Shown piece after piece: positions 15,645 to 23,173 of a stretch of DNA of 37,993 nucleotides. The stretch lies in assembly GCA_030693205.1 (NCBI GenBank), contig JAUYBG010000003.1:1-37993 (forward strand). Reading direction: 5' to 3'. The translations under genes were made by a program, and so were the position numbers. The notes below the pieces were generated by a model. It worked only from the letters and a program-made list of their open reading frames with translations. It made no database searches and was not told where the DNA came from. Within the stretch, counting starts at the first letter, position 1; every line of letters starts with the position of its first letter. The stretch comes from a bacterium. GTDB taxonomy: Bacteria; Patescibacteriota; Minisyncoccia; JAHIHE01.

Positions 15645-17402
15645 ATGCAATCAGAATTACAGGAAAAAATCAAAAAATTTATTTTAGACGAAGGCATAGC
15701 GGATCGGAAGAAAACCGAAGACGCTTTTATTGAAGCGCAAAAAACCGTAAAAAAGTTTAGCGATGTTTTGATCGAGAAAAAGATCATTCCTGAAGAAAAA
15801 GTAATGAAGATCAGCGCTTATGTTCTGGGCGTTCCGTTTATTGATCTGATGGACGAAGAGATTCCAAAAGATGTTCTGATGGTAATACCCGAGCCGATCG
15901 CCAGAGAGCATAGCATCATAGCTTACAAAAAGAAAGGCAACGAGCTGTTTGTAGCCATGCTTGATCCTGAGGATCTTCAGACGATCGAATTTATTAAGAA
16001 AAAAACCGGACTAAAGATTTCCGCCAGCCTTACCACGAGAGAGAGCATTAAAAATAGTCTCAAGCAGTATCAAAAAAGCCTGGAAGCGGAATTCGATGAT
16101 CTGATTAATAAAGGCTCTCCCGAAGGCGGATTAAAAATTGTTGAAGAGGGAGGAGAAGAACAGTCGGGCGATCTGGAGAAAAAAGCCTATGATATGCCGG
16201 TGGTAAAAATTGTCGATACTTTATTAAGCCACGCGATCAGCGAGGGAGCCAGCGATATTCATATTGAGCCGGAAGAAAAGGATGTTTTGGTCCGTTATCG
16301 GGTTGACGGCGTTTTAAAAAAAGCCATGATTTTACCTAAAACGGTTCATCAGGGAATTATTGCCAGAATAAAAGTATTGGCAAATCTTAAATTGGATGAA
16401 CACCGGCTTCCTCAAGACGGAAGATTTAAAATAGAAGGGGATGACTATAAAATGGCATTTCGCGTTTCGGTATTGCCTATTTTTGACGGCGAGAAGATCG
16501 TTATGCGCCTTTTAAATGAAAATTTACATGGACTCAGTTTGGAAAAAATAGGCTTTTGGGGAAAAGCTTATGAAAATCTAAAAGAAGAAATTGCCAAGCC
16601 CAATGGCATAATTTTGGTGACGGGACCCACAGGAAGCGGGAAAACCACGACGCTTTATTCAATATTGGAAATATTGAATACGCCCGATGTTAATATTAAT
16701 ACCATTGAAGATCCGGTTGAGTATCGGATGCCTCACGTCAATCAAACCCAGGTGCATGTAAAAGTAGGACTGACTTTCGCTTCCGGGCTAAGATCGCTAT
16801 TGCGCCAAGATCCGGATATTATCATGGTTGGAGAAATTCGAGACGAAGAGACGGCGGAAATGGCTATTCACGCGGCTTTGACCGGACATCTTGTACTTTC
16901 GACATTGCATACCAATTCGGCCGTCGCAACAATACCCAGATTGATCGATATGAAAGTAGAACCATTTTTGATCGCTACCACGATAAACGTTATTATCGCC
17001 CAGAGATTGGTGCGCCGATTATGCACCGAATGCCGCAAAGCGTATCATTTGGATAAAGATACTTTGAATAATTTATCAAAAAGGATCGACCTGGAAAAGA
17101 TCCTTAATGTTGTCAATAAAGAAAAAATAGCCAATATTAAAAAATGGGAAAATCACGTATTTTATAAACCGGCTGGGTGCGATCGCTGCCAGAAAGAAGG
17201 ATACAAAGGGCGGGTCGGGGTTTATGAAGTGTTTAAAAGCAACGAAGCGATCAGAGTTTTGGTTAACAAAGGCTCCAATGCCGATCTTATCCAGAAACAG
17301 GCCGTCGAGGATGGTATGCTGACAATGCTTGAGGATGGATTTGTTAAATTTGTCCAAGGAATAACATCCATCGAAGAAGTTTTAAGAGCAACGCAGGAAT
17401 AA
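15645..17402 (+). CDS. pilB: Type IV pilus assembly ATPase PilB
   Basis: PilB is the cytoplasmic hexameric ATPase that drives pilus extension; GspE is its type II secretion relative. The product is 585 residues from ATG 15645. A TTG at 15639 would add two residues, but ATG is preferred. Residues about 1-140 form an MshEN/GSPII_E N-domain. The catalytic part begins near 180 and has SEGASDIHIEPEE, Walker A GPTGSGKT (about 327-334), the Asp box (VNINTIEDPVE), Walker B (LRQDPDIIMVGEIRDEETAE) and the His box (HAALTGHLVLSTLHTN). The tetracysteine zinc site is present as CTEC and CDRC, about 50 residues apart. It is 23 bases from pilC and first in the locus. A separate retraction ATPase (PilT) is not in the window. 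Confidence 0.96.
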   Translation: MQSELQEKIKKFILDEGIADRKKTEDAFIEAQKTVKKFSDVLIEKKIIPEEKVMKISAYVLGVPFIDLMDEEIPKDVLMVIPEPIAREHSIIAYKKKGNELFVAMLDPEDLQTIEFIKKKTGLKISASLTTRESIKNSLKQYQKSLEAEFDDLINKGSPEGGLKIVEEGGEEQSGDLEKKAYDMPVVKIVDTLLSHAISEGASDIHIEPEEKDVLVRYRVDGVLKKAMILPKTVHQGIIARIKVLANLKLDEHRLPQDGRFKIEGDDYKMAFRVSVLPIFDGEKIVMRLLNENLHGLSLEKIGFWGKAYENLKEEIAKPNGIILVTGPTGSGKTTTLYSILEILNTPDVNINTIEDPVEYRMPHVNQTQVHVKVGLTFASGLRSLLRQDPDIIMVGEIRDEETAEMAIHAALTGHLVLSTLHTNSAVATIPRLIDMKVEPFLIATTINVIIAQRLVRRLCTECRKAYHLDKDTLNNLSKRIDLEKILNVVNKEKIANIKKWENHVFYKPAGCDRCQKEGYKGRVGVYEVFKSNEAIRVLVNKGSNADLIQKQAVEDGMLTMLEDGFVKFVQGITSIEEVLRATQE

Positions 17403-17425
17403 TTTTTAATTTAAGCTGATAGTAC

Positions 17426-18640
17426 ATGCCAAAATATTCTTATAAGGCAAAAGGTAAAAATGGAGAAATAAAAGCCGGTGTTTTAAATGCGGCCGATGAA
17501 GCGTCTTTGCGCAAAAAGCTTAAAGAAACCGGATTCGCGCTTTTTTCCCTTAAAGAGGAAAAGAAGAGCAAGGATATTGATTTAGAATTTATAACCAAAT
17601 ATCTGGGAGTGCCGCAATTGGAGATCATAACTTTTGTCCATCTTCTGACAGTAATGGTTAAGGCCGGGCTTTCTTTGTCCAAATCGCTTGATGCTTTGAG
17701 CCGGCAGACGACCAACGCAAGGTTCGCTAAAATTATCAGCGAGGTAAATATTGACGTGGCTAAGGGCAACAGTTTCGCGGATTCTCTGGCCAGGCATCCG
17801 GATGTTTTTGACGAGCTTTTTGTAAATATGGTGCGCGTGGGGGAGTTGAGCGGCACATTGGATACTATTCTTGAACTTTCAGCGGAACAAATGAGAAAAG
17901 ATTATGAGCTTAAAAGCCGAGTAAAAGGAGCGATGATGTATCCGGCGGTGATATTGCTTGTTATGCTGGCGGTGGGAGTGGTTGTAATGGTTTATATAAT
18001 TCCAAAATTAACCGTCATCTTCACTTCGATGAATGTTGATCTGCCTCTCTCGACCAAGATTTTGATCGGAATAAGCAACTTGCTCACCAAACACGGACTT
18101 GAGATATTTGGCGTAGTTTTGGTGCTCGGTTATTTTTTTAGGATGTTTTTGCGGACAATTACCGGCATTAAAATTTTTGATAAGCTTATTCTGAAATTGC
18201 CTGTTTTTGGCGATATTTCCAAAAAAATAAATATTGCGCGCTTTGCCAGGACGACATCTTCTTTGATAAAAGGCGGAGTGTCTATCAGTACCGCTTTGAA
18301 AACTGTTTCCAAAACCCTGTCCAATTATTATTACAAAGAATCAATCAGAATCGCTGCCGAGAAAATTGAAAAAGGTGATACTTTGAAAGATATACTGGAA
18401 GAAACCGAAAATCTTTATTCTCCTCTGGTGCTCCAGATGATCGAAGTGGGAGAGGAAACCGGATCGCTGGATTCTATTTTGATGGATTTGGCGGAATTTT
18501 ATGAAGGGGAAATCACTGAAACGACAAAAAATCTATCCACTATCATTGAGCCGATCCTAATGGTGTTAATGGGCGTGGCTGTTGGTTTTTTCGCGATTTC
18601 GATGATCCAGCCGATGTATTCAATAGGAGATTCAATATGA
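17426..18640 (+). CDS. pilC: Type IV pilus inner-membrane platform protein PilC
   Basis: PilC is the membrane platform on which PilB acts to add pilins. The 404-residue product starts MPKYSYKAKGKNGEIKAG, a usual PilC start, and has two T2SSF domains, at about 65-190 and 268-395, each with the conserved (V)-x-VGE-x-(S/T)G-x-LD pattern (MVRVGELSGTLD and MIEVGEETGSLD). Three membrane segments lie near 170-192, 215-240 and 375-398. The length is that of the family. Its stop codon overlaps the start of the next gene by four bases (ATGA), so the pseudopilin is translationally coupled to it. Confidence 0.96.
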   Translation: MPKYSYKAKGKNGEIKAGVLNAADEASLRKKLKETGFALFSLKEEKKSKDIDLEFITKYLGVPQLEIITFVHLLTVMVKAGLSLSKSLDALSRQTTNARFAKIISEVNIDVAKGNSFADSLARHPDVFDELFVNMVRVGELSGTLDTILELSAEQMRKDYELKSRVKGAMMYPAVILLVMLAVGVVVMVYIIPKLTVIFTSMNVDLPLSTKILIGISNLLTKHGLEIFGVVLVLGYFFRMFLRTITGIKIFDKLILKLPVFGDISKKINIARFARTTSSLIKGGVSISTALKTVSKTLSNYYYKESIRIAAEKIEKGDTLKDILEETENLYSPLVLQMIEVGEETGSLDSILMDLAEFYEGEITETTKNLSTIIEPILMVLMGVAVGFFAISMIQPMYSIGDSI

Positions 18641-19617
18641 AAAAAGAAAAAGGGTTTACTTTAATTGAAGTTATTCTTGTAGTTGCGATTATGTCGATAG
18701 TTGTGACAGTTTCTCTTTCTTCTTGGCGATCTTTTTCTGACGCGACAAATTTAGGTAACACCGCAAAAATGATAGAAACGAAAATTAAGCTGGCAAAAAG
18801 TTATTCGCTGAGCGCGTTAAACGATACAAATTACGGCATCCGTTTCGAAACCGATAAAATTATATTATTTAATGCCGGTACAAGCACGGATATCGAGCCT
18901 TATAATTTAACTGATGGAGTGGAAATTTATAATATTGGTCTTTTTGGGGGTGGTGTAGATGCATCATGCAATAATGGAATTATAGATATTGGAGAGATTG
19001 GAGTAGATTGTGGAGGATCGTGCATACCTTGTTCTTCTTTGGTATTTAATCGTTTGACAGGAACCAGTAATAATGGCTCTATCAGCACTAGAGTTAAAAA
19101 TAATATTTCTAAGACAAAAACTATTTTAATCAATTCACAAGGTCAAACAGGGACGGATACATTTGGGGTCAGCACTACCCCAGCAATTGTGGAAGACACC
19201 ACGAATAATATTAATGCCAGACATATTCATTTTAATCTTTCGGCATGGAGCATTCAGGAAGGTCCGCCGCCTACCGTAACAGATTTAATTTTTAAAAAAA
19301 GCGATGGTACTGCTATTGTTGGTGGCGATATTAGTATTTCTTCCTCTTCTTTCAGTAGCAGTATGTTTAATTGGGAAGGAACAATTACAGTTGATAGCGT
19401 GGTGCAGAAATTAAGAATTCACACCTTGGATACAAGTGGCACCACACTTTGCATAATGCGGGATCGTATGCAAAATAGTAAATCTATTAAAATTTATTTT
19501 AAATATAGCGGCATGGAAAAGGAAGTTGTCACTTATACTGAAAGTACTGATGGTAGTGGTACGGTGACAGTAACGCCGAATTATACTTTTGTAGATAATC
19601 CAATACTTTCACAGTAA
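18637..19617 (+). CDS. FimT/GspH-like pseudopilin with a cysteine-rich insert
   Basis: A 326-residue minor pilin. The type III signal peptide is KEKGFTLIEVILVVAIMSI: prepilin peptidase would cut after G6 and leave F7 with E11 at mature position 5. The hydrophobic helix runs to about 27. Residues about 60-220 look like the GspH/FimT beta fold (YGIRFETDKIILF, LVFNRLTGTSNNGSI). This fold is interrupted at 111-132 by a small motif with C111, C125, C129 and C132 in a C-N-G ... GE-x(2)-VDCGG-x-C-x(2)-C pattern, seen in many secreted proteins. The C-terminal 100 residues form an extra beta-rich part. Its start overlaps the pilC stop. Likely part of the pilus priming or tip complex. A terminator follows, ending the pilB-pilC transcript. 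Confidence 0.87.
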   Translation: MKKEKGFTLIEVILVVAIMSIVVTVSLSSWRSFSDATNLGNTAKMIETKIKLAKSYSLSALNDTNYGIRFETDKIILFNAGTSTDIEPYNLTDGVEIYNIGLFGGGVDASCNNGIIDIGEIGVDCGGSCIPCSSLVFNRLTGTSNNGSISTRVKNNISKTKTILINSQGQTGTDTFGVSTTPAIVEDTTNNINARHIHFNLSAWSIQEGPPPTVTDLIFKKSDGTAIVGGDISISSSSFSSSMFNWEGTITVDSVVQKLRIHTLDTSGTTLCIMRDRMQNSKSIKIYFKYSGMEKEVVTYTESTDGSGTVTVTPNYTFVDNPILSQ

Positions 19618-19645
19618 TTATTGTAGTGACTCGGATTCAATGTTT

Positions 19646-19671
19646 CCCCGAAATTTTTTCGCGGGGTTTTT
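19646..19671 (+). terminator. Terminator between the first pseudopilin and the M23 gene
   Basis: CCCCG (19646-19650) pairs with CGGGG (19662-19666); AAA/TTT can extend the stem inward with a two-base bulge. TTTTT follows. It would end the pilB-pilC-pseudopilin transcript. Confidence 0.75.
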
Positions 19672-19703
19672 AATACCAATATTTTTATTTATGCCTATTT
19701 TTA

Positions 19704-19732
19704 TTGACTTTTAGCTTATTTTGGTTTATTAT
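19704..19732 (+). promoter_or_regulatory. Promoter of the M23/beta-propeller gene
   Basis: TTGACT at 19704-19709, a 17-base spacer and TATTAT at 19727-19732. The same hexamers and spacing occur before clpC (33642-33670). Confidence 0.8.
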
Positions 19733-19739
19733 TAAATTT

Positions 19740-19843
19740 CAATCTGTCTCGAAGCAATGCTTGGAGTAGGTTGATTAAACGAGGGCAATTGTACCCTTAC
19801 AACTGAATAAAATGCCTTTTAAGGCAGGAAAAAGTGATCAGAA
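19740..19843 (+). other. Structured leader of the M23 gene (candidate RNA element)
   Basis: About 100 non-coding bases with several short stems: CTCG (19748-19751) with CGAG (19780-19783) enclosing AAGC/GCTT (19752-19755, 19759-19762), GGG/CCC (19783-19785, 19794-19796), and TGCCTT/AAGGCA (19813-19818, 19821-19826). Some of these exclude one another. I cannot assign it to a known riboswitch class. Confidence 0.35.
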
Positions 19844-21850
19844 ATGAAAGGAAAGGGAATATTTAGAAATATAGCCATAATAATAGTTATGGTTGGATTA
19901 GTAATGTCATCGCTAATCGGAATAGCTGGAGCGGTTGCTCCTAATGAGGAATGGAATAAGACATATGGAGGAATGAGTAATGATTTAGTATGGTCTATGC
20001 AACAGACTTTAGATAGTGGATATGTTCTTGCTGGCGAGACAACTTCGTTTGGGGCTGGAAGTTCTGATGGCTGGTTAATTAAAACAGACTCATTTGGTAA
20101 TGAGCAGTGGAATAAGACATTTGGAGGAACAATATCTGACTATGTGTATTTTGTTCAACAAACCTCTGATAGTGGATATATTCTTGCGGGAGCTACAACC
20201 TCATATAGAGATCGTTCCGGTGATGGCTGGTTAATTAAAACAGACTCATTTGGTAATGAGCAGTGGAATAAGACATTTGGAGGAATAGGGGATTTGGAGG
20301 CTTTGTCTTCAGTGCAACAAACCTCAGAAGGTGGTTATATACTCGTAGGAACAAAGTTACTGTATGGAACAATAAACGAATACAATGCATGGCTTATTAA
20401 AACTGATGCAAGTGGTAATGAGTTATGGAGCAAGATATTTGGAGGAATATATTCTGATGGCGCTAAGTCGGTTCAACAAACCTCAGAAGGTGGATATATA
20501 ATAGCGGGATCTACTAAATCATACGGAGCAGGAAATGAGGACGCATGGCTTATTAAAACTGATGCCAACGGCAATGAACAATGGAATAAGACATTCGGAG
20601 GAATATACTATGATGCTGCTAAGTCGGTTCAACAAACATTAGATGGCGGATATATACTTGCAGGCTATAACTATCCATCCGGAATAATTGGATACAATGC
20701 TTGGCTTGTTAAAACTGATGTCAATGGCAATGAACAATGGAATAAGACAATCGGCGGAAGAAATGCTGACTACGCTTCTTCTGTTCGACAAATCTCGAAC
20801 GGAGGTTACATTATTGCAGGCTATACAGCCTTTTTTGATGCTAGTAAATATGATGCATGGCTTATAAAGATAGATTCGTCCGGTAATGAGCAATGGAATA
20901 AAACTTTTGGTGGAATAAATATTGATCAGGCTTATTTTGCTCAGCAGACCTCAGACGGTGGATATGTTCTCGCAGGTTATACAGCTTCTTATGGAGCTGG
21001 AGCCGGTAATTCTGACATTTGGCTAATTAAAGTTTCAAGTGATGCAGACGTTCCACCACCTATACTTATATCAACAGGACTCGCTTTTCCGCTTGAAGGA
21101 TATACACCATATACCGCGCCTGTGTCGTCAATAATGGATCATTCAATGACAAAGATTCTTACAAAAGACGGAATAGTGCGAGCGTTTGACGGAGAAGAAG
21201 GAAAAGTTAGTTATGGATGCTTTGATTATTCTACAAAAAGTATTTGTACCGAAAAAAACTACAGGAATAAGAAATATCAAGTTGTAGGCTATAAAAAAGC
21301 AGATGGTACTGATTTTCAGCTGCCATTAAACTATAAAGACCCCTATCTTTATTACGATGGACACCCTGGGTATGACTATCCTCAAGTAAAAGGAACGGAC
21401 ATCTTTGCACCAGCAAATGGCACGCTATGTATTATCATAAACAATAATAAGAAAGATGGAGAACTGTGGAGAAGTTCGACCAATTGTTCCTATTTAAGTG
21501 TTGCTCAGCAAACACTTGCATCATGGATAGGGTTCCACGCTTTCTATATTATTCATGAAGGATTGGAAATGAATGGTACTATTGGCGACTATATTACTGT
21601 TTTTATCCATAATGATAATCTAAGTGAGTCAGTATATAACGAAATTAAGACAAATGGTTACGTAAAAGTCAGTAAAAATCAGCATATTGCCGAAGTAGGC
21701 GGTTACGGGACAAACGGACCCAATACATTCGGTCCGCATATACATTTGGAGGTATTTAAGCGAAATGGAAACTTATGGGATCGAGTAGATCCTTACGGAG
21801 ACGGAATCAACGATATTCTATGGGAAGCTGGAAAGGTGCCCAGTACTTAA
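19844..21850 (+). CDS. Secreted seven-repeat beta-propeller protein with C-terminal M23 metallopeptidase domain
   Basis: A 668-residue exported protein. Residues 1-31 are a signal peptide. Seven tandem repeats, mostly 52 residues, run from about 35 to 402. Each begins E-(Q/E/L)-W-x-K-x-(F/Y/I)-GG and contains GGY-(I/V)-(L/I)-(A/V)-G and WL-(I/V)-K, as expected for a closed seven-bladed propeller. The C-terminal part carries a complete M23 (lysostaphin/LytM-type) zinc site: HPGYD (H507, D511) with the following GTDIFAPANG, and HIH (H632, H634). M23 enzymes cut peptide cross-links of peptidoglycan. The DNA is poor in GATC (6 sites in 2007 bases) and uses ATA and GGA often, unlike secD or secA. 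It has its own promoter and terminator inside the pilus locus. The repeats resemble surface proteins of methanogenic archaea (from memory), so transfer is possible. Confidence 0.88.
   Translation: MKGKGIFRNIAIIIVMVGLVMSSLIGIAGAVAPNEEWNKTYGGMSNDLVWSMQQTLDSGYVLAGETTSFGAGSSDGWLIKTDSFGNEQWNKTFGGTISDYVYFVQQTSDSGYILAGATTSYRDRSGDGWLIKTDSFGNEQWNKTFGGIGDLEALSSVQQTSEGGYILVGTKLLYGTINEYNAWLIKTDASGNELWSKIFGGIYSDGAKSVQQTSEGGYIIAGSTKSYGAGNEDAWLIKTDANGNEQWNKTFGGIYYDAAKSVQQTLDGGYILAGYNYPSGIIGYNAWLVKTDVNGNEQWNKTIGGRNADYASSVRQISNGGYIIAGYTAFFDASKYDAWLIKIDSSGNEQWNKTFGGINIDQAYFAQQTSDGGYVLAGYTASYGAGAGNSDIWLIKVSSDADVPPPILISTGLAFPLEGYTPYTAPVSSIMDHSMTKILTKDGIVRAFDGEEGKVSYGCFDYSTKSICTEKNYRNKKYQVVGYKKADGTDFQLPLNYKDPYLYYDGHPGYDYPQVKGTDIFAPANGTLCIIINNNKKDGELWRSSTNCSYLSVAQQTLASWIGFHAFYIIHEGLEMNGTIGDYITVFIHNDNLSESVYNEIKTNGYVKVSKNQHIAEVGGYGTNGPNTFGPHIHLEVFKRNGNLWDRVDPYGDGINDILWEAGKVPST
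19952..21050 (+). repeat. Seven tandem 156-nt coding repeats
   Basis: The repeated TGGAATAAGACA-like start occurs at 19952, 20108, 20264, 20426, 20582, 20738 and 20894, spaced 156 bases except for one interval of 162. The stretches 20066-20129 and 20222-20285 are identical over 64 bases, so at least two units were copied or homogenised recently. Confidence 0.9.
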
Positions 21851-21873
21851 ATAGAAATATATATAAAATTTAA

Positions 21874-21905
21874 CCGGAGATCAAACCTGATTTCCGGATT
21901 TTTTT
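21874..21905 (+). terminator. Intrinsic terminator after the M23 gene
   Basis: CCGGAGATCA (21874-21883) pairs over 10 bp, with one G-T wobble, with TGATTTCCGG (21888-21897) around the loop AACC. A run of seven T follows from 21899. Confidence 0.9.
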
Positions 21906-21935
21906 ATGCTTAGAATAAGCTTTAAAACGCCAATG

Positions 21936-21964
21936 TTGCGGAAGCGGTTAATTTGTAGTAAAAT
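21936..21964 (+). promoter_or_regulatory. Promoter for the distal pilus genes
   Basis: TTGCGG (21936-21941), a 17-base spacer and TAAAAT (21959-21964). The following SD-like GGAGGAG (22012-22018) is 23 bases before the ATG at 22042, unusually far, with a seven-T run between them. Confidence 0.65.
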
Positions 21965-22041
21965 ATAGACAGAGATAAATTTTTATAATAATTTTTTTAA
22001 ATAAAGTTTTTGGAGGAGCCACAGCTTTACACTATTTTTTT

Positions 22042-22572
22042 ATGATTGTAAAATTTTTTAAAAAATCAAATAGGTTTTCGCAAAAAGGCTTTGGCTTGAT
22101 CGAGATACTTTTAGTCGTCGGCGTGGGAATGGCAACTTTTTTGGGCATTGAACAATATTTAAACTTATCTTTGCGGGCGGCCATCCAGGATTCTCATCAG
22201 ACAGAAGCGCTTTATTGGGCTAAATCTAATTTGGAGCAAGCGCGAGCGGTCCGCGATGAAAATTGGGCATTGATCTCGGGATTGATTGTTGGGAATCAGT
22301 ATTCTTTTCTGCCTAGCGGGACAATTCCGCCTGTTGGGACAACTCCGCAAAAACTGGTAACCCAAAGCGGGACAAAAACCGAAGACAGATATACGGTTTG
22401 GATAACAACTTCCGCGGTTCAGCGCAAAAATGGAAGTGATAATATTGATACAAGCGGGGTAGATATTTATGATGACGTGAATACACTGAAAATCAATTCT
22501 AATGTTTCGTGGTTAGAAAATGGCGCGACAAAAACGATCACCATTTCGGAATATTTGGCAAATTTTAAATAG
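22042..22572 (+). CDS. PilV-like minor pilin
   Basis: A 176-residue minor pilin. The prepilin motif QKGFGLIEILLVVGVGMATF is at about 14-33: cleavage after the Gly before F17 leaves Glu at mature position 5. The basic stretch before it and the helix after it are typical. The body has the family stretch EALYWAKSNLEQARAVRDENW (about 54-74), common in PilV-like proteins of Patescibacteria, and then a beta-rich part. It probably joins the PilW- and PilX-like proteins encoded next in a tip or priming complex. The stop is one base before the next ATG, so the genes are coupled. The only good SD is 23 bases upstream. Confidence 0.88.
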   Translation: MIVKFFKKSNRFSQKGFGLIEILLVVGVGMATFLGIEQYLNLSLRAAIQDSHQTEALYWAKSNLEQARAVRDENWALISGLIVGNQYSFLPSGTIPPVGTTPQKLVTQSGTKTEDRYTVWITTSAVQRKNGSDNIDTSGVDIYDDVNTLKINSNVSWLENGATKTITISEYLANFK

Positions 22573-22573
22573 C

Positions 22574-23155
22574 ATGATTATATTAAAAAACAATATGATT
22601 AGCGGAAAAAATACATTGAAAATCTTAAAAAACAAAAAAGGATATACGTTGGTGGAAATGCTGATCTATGTCGCGCTTTTGGGGGTTATTACCGTAGTGA
22701 TCGTGGGGGTTTTTTTCGTGATCAGCCGGACTAATAGCAGAATAGTGTCACTGATCGAAATAAACTTCAATGCTTATTCGGCCATGGAAAGAATGATCTA
22801 TGAAGTAAGCAATGCCAATAATATCTATCTTCCAACCAGTAATTTCACGAATTATAATTATAACGCGGCAAAAGGAAGGCAGTTTTCCTTAGTGACCAAG
22901 CAGGCAGTGTCTGCCAACGAAAGCATCGCTTACTTTGATTTCTATCTGGAGAATGACACTATTTTTATGAAACAAGACGGAGTTGCTCCTGTTGCGCTGA
23001 CTTCTGAAAATGTAAAAGTGGAAAGTGTTAATTTTTATTATTATAAAAACGGTACGCGTGAGTCGATAAAAATTGATTTTACGGTTAAGTCGGGTAATGT
23101 TTTAAATCCCGACTCAAAGATCAATCTTATAACCACTATTGCGCTTCGATCTTAA
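22574..23155 (+). CDS. PilW/GspJ-like minor pilin
   Basis: A 193-residue minor pilin. The prepilin motif NKKGYTLVEMLIYVALLGVI lies at about 20-39, with Glu at mature position 5. After the helix comes FFVISRTNSRIVSLIEINFNAYSAMERMIYEVSNAN, the usual GspJ/PilW helical neck, then a beta-rich domain. I chose ATG 22574 because it comes one base after the preceding stop; the open frame extends further back to 22520, but that part lies inside the PilV-like gene and adds a non-pilin leader. ATG 22595 is a second possible start. It is 18 bases before the PilX-like gene. Confidence 0.87.
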   Translation: MIILKNNMISGKNTLKILKNKKGYTLVEMLIYVALLGVITVVIVGVFFVISRTNSRIVSLIEINFNAYSAMERMIYEVSNANNIYLPTSNFTNYNYNAAKGRQFSLVTKQAVSANESIAYFDFYLENDTIFMKQDGVAPVALTSENVKVESVNFYYYKNGTRESIKIDFTVKSGNVLNPDSKINLITTIALRS

Positions 23156-23173
23156 AAAATTGAATTTTTTAAA

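Noticed and set aside
19952-21050. Regularly spaced 156-nt repeats as a possible CRISPR or satellite array
   Set aside because: The repeats are too long, degenerate and in frame; they encode propeller blades.
22520-22573. Extended start of the PilW-like gene
   Set aside because: The extra 18 residues overlap the PilV-like gene and put a non-pilin stretch before the prepilin signal; ATG 22574 fits the one-base spacing.
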